Part shown: positions 1 to 5,563 of the stretch, in pieces
Layout of the letters: the number at the start of each line of letters is the position of its first letter
Position numbering within the stretch: the stretch's first letter is position 1
Source: Thiohalobacter sp.
GTDB lineage: Bacteria > Pseudomonadota > Gammaproteobacteria > DSM-19610
DNA: 7,251 bases
Assembly (NCBI GenBank): GCA_027080445.1
Contig: JALWRY010000156.1
Coordinates: 1 to 7,251 of the forward strand
Direction of reading: 5' to 3'
Translations under genes and position numbers: made by a program
Notes under the pieces: generated by a model
What the model was told of the DNA's origin: nothing
The model's database searches: none
Seen by the model: the letters and a program-made list of their open reading frames with translations, nothing else

Positions 1-135
1 TCCGATGTCGTGCCGACATGGATTGAAATCATGGGCTTGCAGCCGGCGAGAGAAATGAGGGGACGCTCCGTGCTGGAGTGGCTGCCTGACGGGGTGAAAG
101 ACGGGGCCACCGTCAGCGCGGAGGCGGAGGCCTGA
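1..135 (+). CDS. gpmI: 2,3-bisphosphoglycerate-independent phosphoglycerate mutase, C-terminal end (partial)
   Basis: Only the last 44 codons are present; the reading frame is open from base 1 and stops at TGA 133-135. The tail reads SDVVPTWIEIMGL followed by REMRGRSVL, which resembles the conserved C-terminal segment of GpmI (a D-x-x-P-T motif, then an MGL segment, then an EM-x-G-x-S/P motif). GpmI interconverts 3- and 2-phosphoglycerate in the cytoplasm during glycolysis and gluconeogenesis. The same end motif occurs in other alkaline-phosphatase superfamily enzymes, so the tail alone does not prove the assignment. The support is synteny: gpmI lies directly upstream of envC in many gammaproteobacteria. 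The last residues are an Ala/Glu-rich extension. The gene end carries purine-rich GAGG repeats that may serve as ribosome binding sequence for the next gene. Confidence 0.72.
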   Translation, partial: SDVVPTWIEIMGLQPAREMRGRSVLEWLPDGVKDGATVSAEAEA

Positions 136-1337
136 GCCAGGTCCCCCACAGGCAGGGTGGGCGGTTTACGGCCCGGCTTGCCTGCCTGCTGCTTGTTGCC
201 GTGTTTTGCGGTTTCCTGCCCCCTGTCAATGCCGGCGAAGATGCGGCCGCGAGGACGCGTGAACTCGATGCCTTACGGGCCCGCATCCACGATCTGCAAA
301 CCCGGCTGGATGCAAGGCGCCAACAAAAAACCCGCGAAGAGCGCGCCCTGCGCGATATCGACCGTGATATCAGTCGTACACAAAAAACCCTGCACCAGAC
401 CGAAAGTCGCCTGCGATCCGTGCGTCGCCAGCTGTCCGGCCTGCAACGAAAACGGAAAGCGGCAAGCCAGGCGCTTTCTGCACAACGCGAACAACTGGCG
501 CATGAAGTTCGCAGCGCTTACGCCATGGGCCGGCAGAAACAGGTCAAGCTGCTGTTGAACCAGGAGCAGCCCGAGGCGGTCGGACGCATGCTGACCTATT
601 TCGGCTACTTTTCACGGGCAAGAGCAGAGAAGATCGATGCCATGCGGGCCTTGCTGGAGCGCCTGCAGGTATTGCAGGGAGAAATCGAACAAAAGAAAGT
701 CATGCTGGCGGAATTGCGCGGACATCAGAAAGCACGTGTGACACAGCTTGCGGAACAGAAATCGTTAAGGACGCAGGCCATTACCGCACTCAACCGGCAG
801 CTGGCCAGACAGGGTGGCGCATTGAAGCGGCTCCGGGTCGATGAGCAGCATTTACAGGAACTGGTGTCTTCACTGCAGGACCTGCTGGCCGATATTCCCG
901 CCGATGCCAACCGCAACAAACCCTTCGCTGCCCTGAAAGGAACGTTACGCTGGCCCACGCGTGGAAGGCTCAGTGAACGTTTCGGTGCGCCGCGTGGCGA
1001 TAGCGGCCTGACCTGGCAGGGCGTACTGATTGCGGCGCCGGAGGGCGGCAAGGTGCGCGCCGTCGCGCAGGGTCGCGTGGCATTTGCCGACTGGATGCGA
1101 GGTTTCGGCCTGTTGCTGATTATTGATCACGGCGATGGCTACATGAGCTTATACGGGCATAATCAGGCTCTCTATAAGGAAGTGGGCGAATGGGTCGATA
1201 GCGGTGAGGTGATTGCAACATTGGGCGCCAGTGGCGGTCAAAATCGGGCCGGCCTGTATTTTGAACTGCGCCACAAGGGGCATCCGGTCAACCCGCGCAA
1301 GTGGTGCCGGGGAAAACCCTTAAGAGTGTCGGGTTAA
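132..1337 (+). CDS. envC: EnvC: murein hydrolase activator with degenerate LytM/M23 domain
   Basis: EnvC activates the periplasmic amidases AmiA/AmiB at the septum and is recruited by FtsEX. The product has a long coiled-coil region (about residues 15-230 counted from the GTG at 201) rich in Arg, Gln, Glu and Leu, then a C-terminal LytM domain (about 270-370). The Zn-binding residues of active M23 peptidases are missing: the HxGxD site reads WQGVLIAAP and the HxH site reads LYFELR, as expected for a non-hydrolytic activator. YGHNQ is kept. The first ATG/GTG/TTG in frame is GTG 201, which would cut the signal peptide in half. In-frame sequence upstream encodes a basic n-region (RQGGRFTAR), a hydrophobic core (LACLLLVAVFCGFL) and a VNA cleavage site. 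The best start is therefore CTG 132, overlapping the gpmI stop as CTGA, with GAGG at 121-124. That gives 401 residues, near the 419 of E. coli EnvC. The family is clear; the start is inferred. Confidence 0.9.
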   Translation: MSQVPHRQGGRFTARLACLLLVAVFCGFLPPVNAGEDAAARTRELDALRARIHDLQTRLDARRQQKTREERALRDIDRDISRTQKTLHQTESRLRSVRRQLSGLQRKRKAASQALSAQREQLAHEVRSAYAMGRQKQVKLLLNQEQPEAVGRMLTYFGYFSRARAEKIDAMRALLERLQVLQGEIEQKKVMLAELRGHQKARVTQLAEQKSLRTQAITALNRQLARQGGALKRLRVDEQHLQELVSSLQDLLADIPADANRNKPFAALKGTLRWPTRGRLSERFGAPRGDSGLTWQGVLIAAPEGGKVRAVAQGRVAFADWMRGFGLLLIIDHGDGYMSLYGHNQALYKEVGEWVDSGEVIATLGASGGQNRAGLYFELRHKGHPVNPRKWCRGKPLRVSG

Positions 1338-1350
1338 CCATGGCGGTTTT

Positions 1351-1380
1351 GGCCATACCCTGCCCGGCTATGGTATGGTC
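1351..1380 (+). other. Hairpin after envC, possible weak terminator or leader structure
   Basis: CCATACC at 1353-1359 pairs exactly with GGTATGG at 1372-1378. A G-T wobble and one more G-C pair extend it to 1351-1380, with a 12-base loop. The stem is followed by GGCATTGTTTT, which is only modestly T-rich. A competing 5-bp hairpin (ATGGC 1340-1344 with GCCAT 1352-1356) shares bases with it, so the two cannot form together. It could attenuate transcription between envC and ctpA, but the T tract is poor. Confidence 0.35.
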
Positions 1381-1389
1381 GGCATTGTT

Positions 1390-1418
1390 TTGAAGCCAAC
1401 CCCTTGTAAGGCTTTTAT
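1390..1418 (+). promoter_or_regulatory. Weak sigma-70-like promoter candidate for ctpA
   Basis: TTGAAG (1390-1395, four of six matches to the -35 consensus) is followed after 17 bases by TTTTAT (1413-1418, four of six to the -10). An overlapping TATTAT at 1416-1421 is a better -10, but its spacing to TTGAAG is 20. The 129-base gap between envC and ctpA is the longest in the plus-strand gene train, so an internal promoter is plausible. The match is weak. Confidence 0.25.
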
Positions 1419-1434
1419 TATTTATCCATTTTGA

Positions 1435-1452
1435 GGCGACATTGAAGTCGCC
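1435..1452 (+). other. Perfect hairpin directly upstream of the ctpA Shine-Dalgarno sequence
   Basis: GGCGAC (1435-1440) and GTCGCC (1447-1452) form a perfect 6-bp GC-rich stem with the loop ATTGAA. The Shine-Dalgarno-like AGGTCAGG (1453-1460) begins at the next base, six bases before the ctpA ATG. A stem this close to the ribosome site could stack on it or limit its access. The following TTTTTA is eight bases from the stem, too far for a standard intrinsic terminator. Confidence 0.45.
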
Positions 1453-1466
1453 AGGTCAGGTTTTTA

Positions 1467-2783
1467 ATGAGCGTGAAACGACAAAACATTTTTCTGGTGC
1501 TGATCGGGCTTACCATCGGCATTTCGGTTTCGATCGGGCAGGGCGTTTTCGCCGAGCGCCAGGCACCGGCGACGGTGCAGGGCCTGCCGGTCGGTGAACT
1601 ACGTACGTTTGCGGATGTGTTTGGTCGCATCAAGAACGATTACGTGAAAGATATTGACGACAAGAAGCTGCTGGAGAGTGCCATCCGCGGCATGGTTGCC
1701 GGGCTTGACCCGCACTCCGCCTATCTCGATCGCGAACAGTTCAAGGAACTGCAGGTTGGTACCACCGGCGAATTTGGCGGGCTGGGTATCGAAGTCGGCA
1801 TGGAAGACGGCTTCGTGAAAGTGATCTCGCCCATCGACGATACCCCGGCGCAACGCGCCGGCATCAAGGCCGGTGACCTGATCATCCGCCTGGATGATAC
1901 CCCGGTGAAAGGCCTGACACTGAACGATGCCGTGAAAATCATGCGCGGCAAGCCGGGTTCCATCCTGAAACTGACCGTGGTGCGCGAAGGCGTTGAAAAG
2001 CCACTGAAGATTGATATCAAGCGCGATATTATCAAGGTCAAAAGCGTCAAGAAGCGGATGCTTGAAAAAGGTTACGGTTACGTGCGCATTTCGCAGTTCC
2101 AGTCCAAAACAGCTGAAAACATGGTCAGCGCCATCGAGGATCTGAAAAAGCAGGCCGGTGGCTCGCTGAAAGGCCTGGTGCTGGACCTGCGTAACAACCC
2201 GGGTGGGGTACTGAACGGCGCTGTCGCTGTTTCGGACGCCTTCCTCAAGAAGGGCCTGATTGTTTATACCGAAGGCCGGGTCAATGATTCGCGCTTGCGT
2301 TTTAACGCCACGCCGGATGACATCCTCAACAGCGCACCACTGGTTGTGCTGGTCAACCGGGGTTCGGCTTCCGCCTCGGAGATTGTTTCCGGCGCCCTGC
2401 AGGACCATCATCGCGCCATCATTGTCGGGACGCAGACCTTTGGCAAGGGCTCTGTCCAGACCATTCTGCCATTGAGTAACGGTACGGCGGTGAAGCTGAC
2501 GACGGCGCTCTACTTCACGCCTTCCGGGCGATCCATTCAGAACGAGGGGATCAAGCCCGATATCGAACTGGACCAGGTGCGGGTATCCGCCGTCGAACAG
2601 ACGTTTGATCCAATCAAGGAAGCCGATCTTTCCGGCCACCTGAGCAACGGCAACGGACGAAAAGAGCCGAAAACGGATCATAAAAAGAAAGCGAAGAAAG
2701 CCTCCCTGGCGCAAAGCGACTACCAGCTCTACGAAGCGCTTAACCTGCTTCGGGGTCTGGCGATACAAAGGGAACACATGTAA
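1467..2783 (+). CDS. ctpA: CtpA: carboxyl-terminal processing serine protease (S41A)
   Basis: This is a secreted or membrane-anchored S41 protease of 438 residues that trims or degrades periplasmic proteins from their C-termini. In Pseudomonas the homologue degrades peptidoglycan cross-link hydrolases. In order: a hydrophobic signal or anchor (about residues 8-29, ending VFAE), an N-terminal helical segment with GMVAGLDPHSAYLD (76-88), a PDZ domain (about 102-175, with FGGLGIEV and AGIKAGDLI), and the S41 core with LRNNPGG (241-247). The catalytic dyad is predicted as S302 in GSASASEI and K327 in TFGKGSVQT; the 25-residue spacing equals that in E. coli Prc. A Lys-rich linker (about 399-411) precedes a C-terminal helix. 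ATG 1467 is preceded by AGGTCAGG at 6 bases. Its stop overlaps the yibQ start as TAATG, suggesting coupled translation. The gpmI-envC-ctpA-yibQ order supports CtpA rather than Prc. Confidence 0.95.
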   Translation: MSVKRQNIFLVLIGLTIGISVSIGQGVFAERQAPATVQGLPVGELRTFADVFGRIKNDYVKDIDDKKLLESAIRGMVAGLDPHSAYLDREQFKELQVGTTGEFGGLGIEVGMEDGFVKVISPIDDTPAQRAGIKAGDLIIRLDDTPVKGLTLNDAVKIMRGKPGSILKLTVVREGVEKPLKIDIKRDIIKVKSVKKRMLEKGYGYVRISQFQSKTAENMVSAIEDLKKQAGGSLKGLVLDLRNNPGGVLNGAVAVSDAFLKKGLIVYTEGRVNDSRLRFNATPDDILNSAPLVVLVNRGSASASEIVSGALQDHHRAIIVGTQTFGKGSVQTILPLSNGTAVKLTTALYFTPSGRSIQNEGIKPDIELDQVRVSAVEQTFDPIKEADLSGHLSNGNGRKEPKTDHKKKAKKASLAQSDYQLYEALNLLRGLAIQREHM

Positions 2784-3610
2784 TGAAGAAAATAACCGGC
2801 CTCTGGCCGGTTGTTTTTTTACTGGCCGGGTGGATGCAGCTTGCACAGGCTGCAACACCCGGGCGGCCTGCCGTACTCATCAGTATTGTTATCGATGACA
2901 TGGGCAAGCGCATGGAGACCGGGCAACGCGTTCTTGCCCTGCCCGGCCAGGTGGCCTGCGCTTTCCTTCCCCGCGCAAAGCATACGCACAAACTTGCCGA
3001 ACGGGCGAACCGCCAGGGCCACGAGGTGTTGTTGCACCTGCCCATGGAGAGTGTCGATGGTCGTCCGCTGGATGCCGGTGCAGTGACACTGGCCATGACC
3101 GAAAACGAGTTTGTCCGCACCGTACTGGATGATCTCGGCCGTGTGCCACATGCCAGCGGGGTCAACAACCACATGGGCAGTCTGCTGACCCGCCACCCCG
3201 GTCACATGCGCTGGCTGATGGAAGCCATGCAGCAGCGTGGCCCGCTGTTTTTTGTCGACAGCCGGACAACAAAGGCCACCGTGGCCCTGCAGCTTGCGGA
3301 AGAAAACGGCATCCCGGCCACCCGCCGTAATGTCTTTCTCGATGACAGCATGGACCCGGAAGCGATTACCCTCCAGTTTCACCGCCTGATTGCCCTTGCC
3401 CGTGAACAGGGCAGCGCGCTGGCGATCGGCCATCCCTACCCGCAGACACTGGCCGTACTGGAGAAACAACTCCCGCAGCTGGCGCGGCAGGGTGTACAGT
3501 TGGTGTCTGTCCGTGAATTGATTGAACGTCAGCAGGAGGATGTAAAGACATGGCAAGCGTACTGGTCCCCCTCGCACAGGGGTTCGAAGAACTCGAAGCC
3601 ATCACTGTAG
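2783..3610 (+). CDS. yibQ: YibQ-type divergent polysaccharide deacetylase family protein
   Basis: The 275-residue predicted periplasmic protein belongs to the divergent polysaccharide deacetylase family (YibQ, DUF610). Its substrate is not established; a role in peptidoglycan or envelope metabolism is inferred from its constant neighbours envC and ctpA. A clear signal peptide (MKK, hydrophobic core at about residues 7-20, cleavage after AQA at 23) supports the start at 2783, which shares one base with the ctpA stop. Conserved-looking deacetylase-fold motifs include VIDDMG (36-41), HLPME (85-89), GVNNHMGS (126-133), VDSRT (158-162), FLDD (185-188) and IGHPYP (215-220); the Asp and His residues are likely metal ligands. 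The last 20 codons overlap the next gene in another frame, and this tail (after RELIERQQ) looks unconserved. The start region also encodes an intrinsic-terminator-like hairpin (listed separately). E. coli YibQ is somewhat longer (about 319). Confidence 0.9.
   Translation: MKKITGLWPVVFLLAGWMQLAQAATPGRPAVLISIVIDDMGKRMETGQRVLALPGQVACAFLPRAKHTHKLAERANRQGHEVLLHLPMESVDGRPLDAGAVTLAMTENEFVRTVLDDLGRVPHASGVNNHMGSLLTRHPGHMRWLMEAMQQRGPLFFVDSRTTKATVALQLAEENGIPATRRNVFLDDSMDPEAITLQFHRLIALAREQGSALAIGHPYPQTLAVLEKQLPQLARQGVQLVSVRELIERQQEDVKTWQAYWSPSHRGSKNSKPSL
2794..2820 (+). terminator. Intrinsic terminator-like hairpin inside the yibQ signal-peptide codons
   Basis: AACCGGCC (2794-2801) and GGCCGGTT (2805-2812) form a perfect 8-bp stem with the three-base loop TCT. 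One G later comes a run of seven T (2814-2820). This has the full form of a Rho-independent terminator. It starts 11 bases after the ctpA stop and falls in codons 4-13 of yibQ, where it encodes residues of the signal-peptide core. It could end part of the ctpA transcripts, with yibQ made only when coupled ribosomes melt the stem or when polymerase reads through. Confidence 0.7.
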
Positions 3611-4095
3611 TGGATCTGTTGCGCCGCGCGGGTATTGAAGTTACCACCGCCGGGCTTGATGAGCAGGCAGTCAAGGCTTCCCGCGGAACCGTCCTGGTGC
3701 CTGACACCAACCTTGATGAAGCCCTGAAACACGATTACGACATGGTCGTGTTGCCCGGTGGTTTGCCGGGCGCCGATCATCTTGATAATGATCCGCGTAT
3801 CCATGCTCTGCTCAGGGATATGGCGAATTCCGGCCATTATACTGCCGCGATATGTGCGGCGCCAAAGGTGCTTGCACATGCCGGTTTGCTCGAGGGACGC
3901 CAGGTGACCAGTTTTCCCGGTGTGCTCGATGAAGTTTCGGGCATTGATTACCGCAGTGAAGCCGTGGTCGAGGACGGGAACCTCATTACCTCACGTGGAC
4001 CGGGTACGGCGATGGATTTTGCCCTGACCCTGATCGAGCGTCTGGTCGGGAAAACCAAACGTGACGAGGTAGAAAGTGCCTTGCAGCGACCCTGA
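3550..4095 (+). CDS. DJ-1/PfpI family protein (DJ-1/YajL-like)
   Basis: The 181-residue cytoplasmic protein has the DJ-1/ThiJ/YajL fold. Members protect against oxidative and carbonyl stress; reported activities (chaperone, glyoxalase, deglycase) are debated, so no reaction is assigned. Visible marks: N-terminal strand and the QGFEELEAIT motif with E16 matching DJ-1 E18; VVLPGGLPGADHL (66-78); the nucleophile-elbow Cys C102 in AICAAPKVL, matching human C106; and SRGPGTAMDFAL (148-159). Length is close to human DJ-1 (189) and E. coli YajL (196). The position equivalent to DJ-1 His126 is Phe (TSFP), as in YajL-type proteins. A strong AGGAGG (3534-3539) lies 10 bases before the ATG, inside the end of yibQ, with a 61-base overlap between the two frames. 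The start is well supported by the family N-terminus. Confidence 0.93.
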   Translation: MASVLVPLAQGFEELEAITVVDLLRRAGIEVTTAGLDEQAVKASRGTVLVPDTNLDEALKHDYDMVVLPGGLPGADHLDNDPRIHALLRDMANSGHYTAAICAAPKVLAHAGLLEGRQVTSFPGVLDEVSGIDYRSEAVVEDGNLITSRGPGTAMDFALTLIERLVGKTKRDEVESALQRP

Positions 4096-4119
4096 CAGGA
4101 TAAATTCTTCAACAGCACG

Positions 4120-5088
4120 ATGAAGCTCATCGAAGTCGTCGCAGATGCCGGGCACCTGGATACCTTGCTGGGGCTGGCCGAGCAGCATGGCGCGCTGGAT
4201 TGCTGGTATAGCCAGACAACAGATGACCAGCGTCGCAGTGTGCGTATGCTGGTCGCCGACGAAGCGCGCCAGACCGTGCTGGATGCACTGCAAAACCTGC
4301 TGGGCGCATCAGAAAACGCGCGAATTATCATACAGCCGGTCGAAGCAGTATTGCCCCGCCCTGCCCCCAAAACCGAGGATGCCGACAACAACAGTAGTGG
4401 CGCAACGCGCGAAGAGTTATACAACGCAATCGAGAAGGACGCGCGACTCGACCGTAATTTTCTCATACTGGTGTTCCTGTCAACGGTGGTGGCGGCGATT
4501 GGCCTGCTGGAAAATAATGTCGCGGTGATTGTTGGCGCGATGGTGATAGCCCCCCTGCTCGGCCCGAATATTGCCCTCGCCTTTGCCGCGACACTGGGCG
4601 ACCGTGACCTGCTGCTGGAATCACTGAAGACCAATCTTGCCGGCGTGGCGCTGGCGCTGGTGGTTTCATTCCTGATCGGCCGGTTCTGGCAGGTCGATGT
4701 GCCGGGTACCGAGATTCTTTCCCGTACAACCGTGGGCCTGGACGGCATTGTGCTGGCGCTGGCTTCCGGCGCCGCCGCTGTCCTGTCCCTGACCAGCGGT
4801 ATTGCCAGCGCGCTGGTCGGTGTCATGGTCGCCGTGGCCCTGTTACCGCCGACTGCCGCGCTGGGCATGATGCTGGCGTCCGGTCAGCCGGCATTGGCGA
4901 CGGGTGCGGCGTTGTTGCTTGCCGCCAACGTGGTGTGTGTCAACCTGGCGGCGAACCTGGTATTTCTGATCAAGGGCGTGCGGCCGCGCACCTGGCTGGA
5001 AAAGCGCAAGGCAAGACAGTCGGTGGTGTGGATCGTCCTGTTCTGGTTTATTGCGCTTGGCGTTCTGCTGGCGGCTGTTGCGGTCTGA
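4120..5088 (+). CDS. DUF389 / TIGR00341 family multi-pass membrane protein
   Basis: The 322-residue inner-membrane protein matches the DUF389 (TIGR00341) family, whose function is unknown. A soluble N-terminal domain of about 75 residues (starting MKLIEVVAD) and an acidic, Asn/Ser-rich linker (about 80-97) precede some seven predicted membrane segments near residues 113-131, 133-157, 173-191, 208-226, 228-250, 261-285 and 302-321. Two family motifs resemble each other, VGAMVIAPLLGPN (138-150) and VGVMVAVALLPPTAALG (233-249), suggesting an internal repeat. A basic stretch (RPRTWLEKRKAR, 288-299) lies between the last two segments. The gene follows the DJ-1 gene after 24 bases in the same frame. 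No good Shine-Dalgarno is near ATG 4120 (AGGA at 4097-4100 is 19 bases away), so expression may depend on upstream translation. No clear terminator follows it. Confidence 0.92.
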   Translation: MKLIEVVADAGHLDTLLGLAEQHGALDCWYSQTTDDQRRSVRMLVADEARQTVLDALQNLLGASENARIIIQPVEAVLPRPAPKTEDADNNSSGATREELYNAIEKDARLDRNFLILVFLSTVVAAIGLLENNVAVIVGAMVIAPLLGPNIALAFAATLGDRDLLLESLKTNLAGVALALVVSFLIGRFWQVDVPGTEILSRTTVGLDGIVLALASGAAAVLSLTSGIASALVGVMVAVALLPPTAALGMMLASGQPALATGAALLLAANVVCVNLAANLVFLIKGVRPRTWLEKRKARQSVVWIVLFWFIALGVLLAAVAV

Positions 5089-5166
5089 TATCGGCGGCAG
5101 GAGCCCCGGCTGTGGTAGGTCAGGCACCACCTTCCTGTGTTAGAAAAATCGATATGTCGGTTTTGT

Positions 5167-5210
5167 TTACAATGAAGATCGAATACAAGGATTTCGTTAT
5201 GTCATTGTAA
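5167..5210. repeat. Perfect 9-base inverted repeat, candidate upstream activator site
   Basis: TTACAATGA (5167-5175) is repeated exactly in inverted orientation as TCATTGTAA (5202-5210), with 26 bases between. Relative to the start predicted from the sigma-54 promoter (near 5361) it lies at about -194 to -151, a usual distance for enhancer-binding activators of sigma-54. The left arm also sits in TTGT-TT-ACAA, a small palindrome of its own. The bound protein cannot be named from the sequence. Confidence 0.5.
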
Positions 5211-5233
5211 CCCTATGTTTCTATAGCTATATT
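5205..5233 (+). promoter_or_regulatory. Sigma-70-like promoter candidate
   Basis: TTGTAA (5205-5210, four of six) is followed after exactly 17 bases by TATATT (5228-5233, five of six). It would start near 5240 and give a transcript of about 345 bases to the terminator at 5586. Its -35 lies in the right arm of the inverted repeat and its -10 in a palindrome, so a protein binding there would block it. It is an alternative or additional promoter for the downstream RNA. Confidence 0.35.
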
Positions 5234-5280
5234 AGGGGGCAATAATGCGTTGGCGATGTCGGTATATATTACAGCTATAT
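5222..5280. repeat. Palindrome and repeated AGCTATAT elements
   Basis: TATAGCTATA (5222-5231) is a perfect 10-base palindrome. AGCTATAT occurs at 5225-5232 and again at 5273-5280, 48 bases apart. A related AGCTATTACAGC lies at 5355-5366, at the predicted transcription start, and ATTACAG also occurs at 5267-5273. These may be protein binding sites; AT-richness makes some of the similarity possible by chance. Confidence 0.35.
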
Positions 5281-5303
5281 CATTGACACTTTACAGTGCG
5301 CCC

Positions 5304-5316
5304 TAACCCCTTGTTT
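5304..5316 (-). promoter_or_regulatory. IHF-like site
   Basis: TAACCCCTTGTTT matches the complement of the IHF core consensus (YAANNNNTTGATW) at all but one specified base. It would lie about 45-57 bases before the predicted start, between the inverted repeat and the sigma-54 promoter, where IHF commonly bends DNA to bring a bound activator to the polymerase. The consensus is loose, so this is suggestive only. Confidence 0.3.
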
Positions 5317-5333
5317 TACCAGTTAATTCAAAA

Positions 5334-5350
5334 TCGGCACGGTTGTTGCT
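5334..5350 (+). promoter_or_regulatory. Sigma-54 (RpoN) -24/-12 promoter
   Basis: The sequence TCGGCACGGTTGTTGCT matches the sigma-54 consensus YTGGCACGNNNNTTGCW with one mismatch (C instead of T before GG). The GG (5336-5337) and GC (5348-5349) have the required 12-base offset. The start would be near 5361. No protein gene follows within the region, but a terminator does at 5564-5586, so the promoter points to a short non-coding transcript. No other sigma factor element fits this position as well. Confidence 0.75.
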
Positions 5351-5470
5351 CTAAAGCTATTACAGCAGGACGGAAGGCATAACAAGAAAACAACACGAAG
5401 ACTGGCAGCGCGGATGGAGAGCTGGCAGAAATGGTGTTGGAGGAGAGACAAGGATAATAAAAGCGCGGTC

Positions 5471-5484
5471 GACTCGGAGGAGTC
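5471..5484 (+). other. GGA-loop hairpin, candidate CsrA/RsmA binding site
   Basis: GACTC (5471-5475) pairs perfectly with GAGTC (5480-5484) around the loop GGAG. Opening the closing C-G pair gives the six-base loop CGGAGG, the usual geometry of a high-affinity CsrA site. It is the clearest such hairpin in the candidate small RNA. Confidence 0.55.
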
Positions 5485-5563
5485 ACACAGCGTAGAACAA
5501 GACAATAACAAGGCTCAACTTACAAAAATAAACAATGATAAGTAACAAAGAGCCCTTTTTTCG

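Noticed and set aside
270..1337. EnvC-like protein as an active M23 endopeptidase
   Set aside because: The HxGxD and HxH zinc-ligand positions are replaced, so an activator role fits better than hydrolysis.
1599..2858. Long minus-strand frame opposite ctpA (419 codons)
   Set aside because: Shadow of a clear S41 protease gene; the translation has low-complexity His/Gln content and no recognisable domain.
3948..4868. Minus-strand 306-codon frame opposite the DJ-1 and DUF389 genes
   Set aside because: Ser/Arg/Thr-rich shadow spanning two well-recognised genes on the other strand.
5137..5158. GacA/LetA-type box around TGTTAGAAAAATCGATATGT
   Set aside because: The left half resembles the consensus but the right half does not, so the required inverted symmetry is missing.
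5154..5210. Open frame of 18 codons starting ATG 5154 (MSVLFTMKIEYKDFVMSL)
   Set aside because: No Shine-Dalgarno sequence precedes it and it overlaps the inverted repeat; nothing supports translation.
5283..5310. TTGACA at 5283-5288 as a sigma-70 -35 element
   Set aside because: A perfect -35, but no acceptable -10 lies 15-19 bases downstream (the region is CCCTAACCCC).
5323..5511. Minus-strand 62-codon frame opposite the candidate small RNA
   Set aside because: Rich in Ser, Leu and Cys because it is the complement of GGA/GAG repeats; no family resemblance and no ribosome site recognised.
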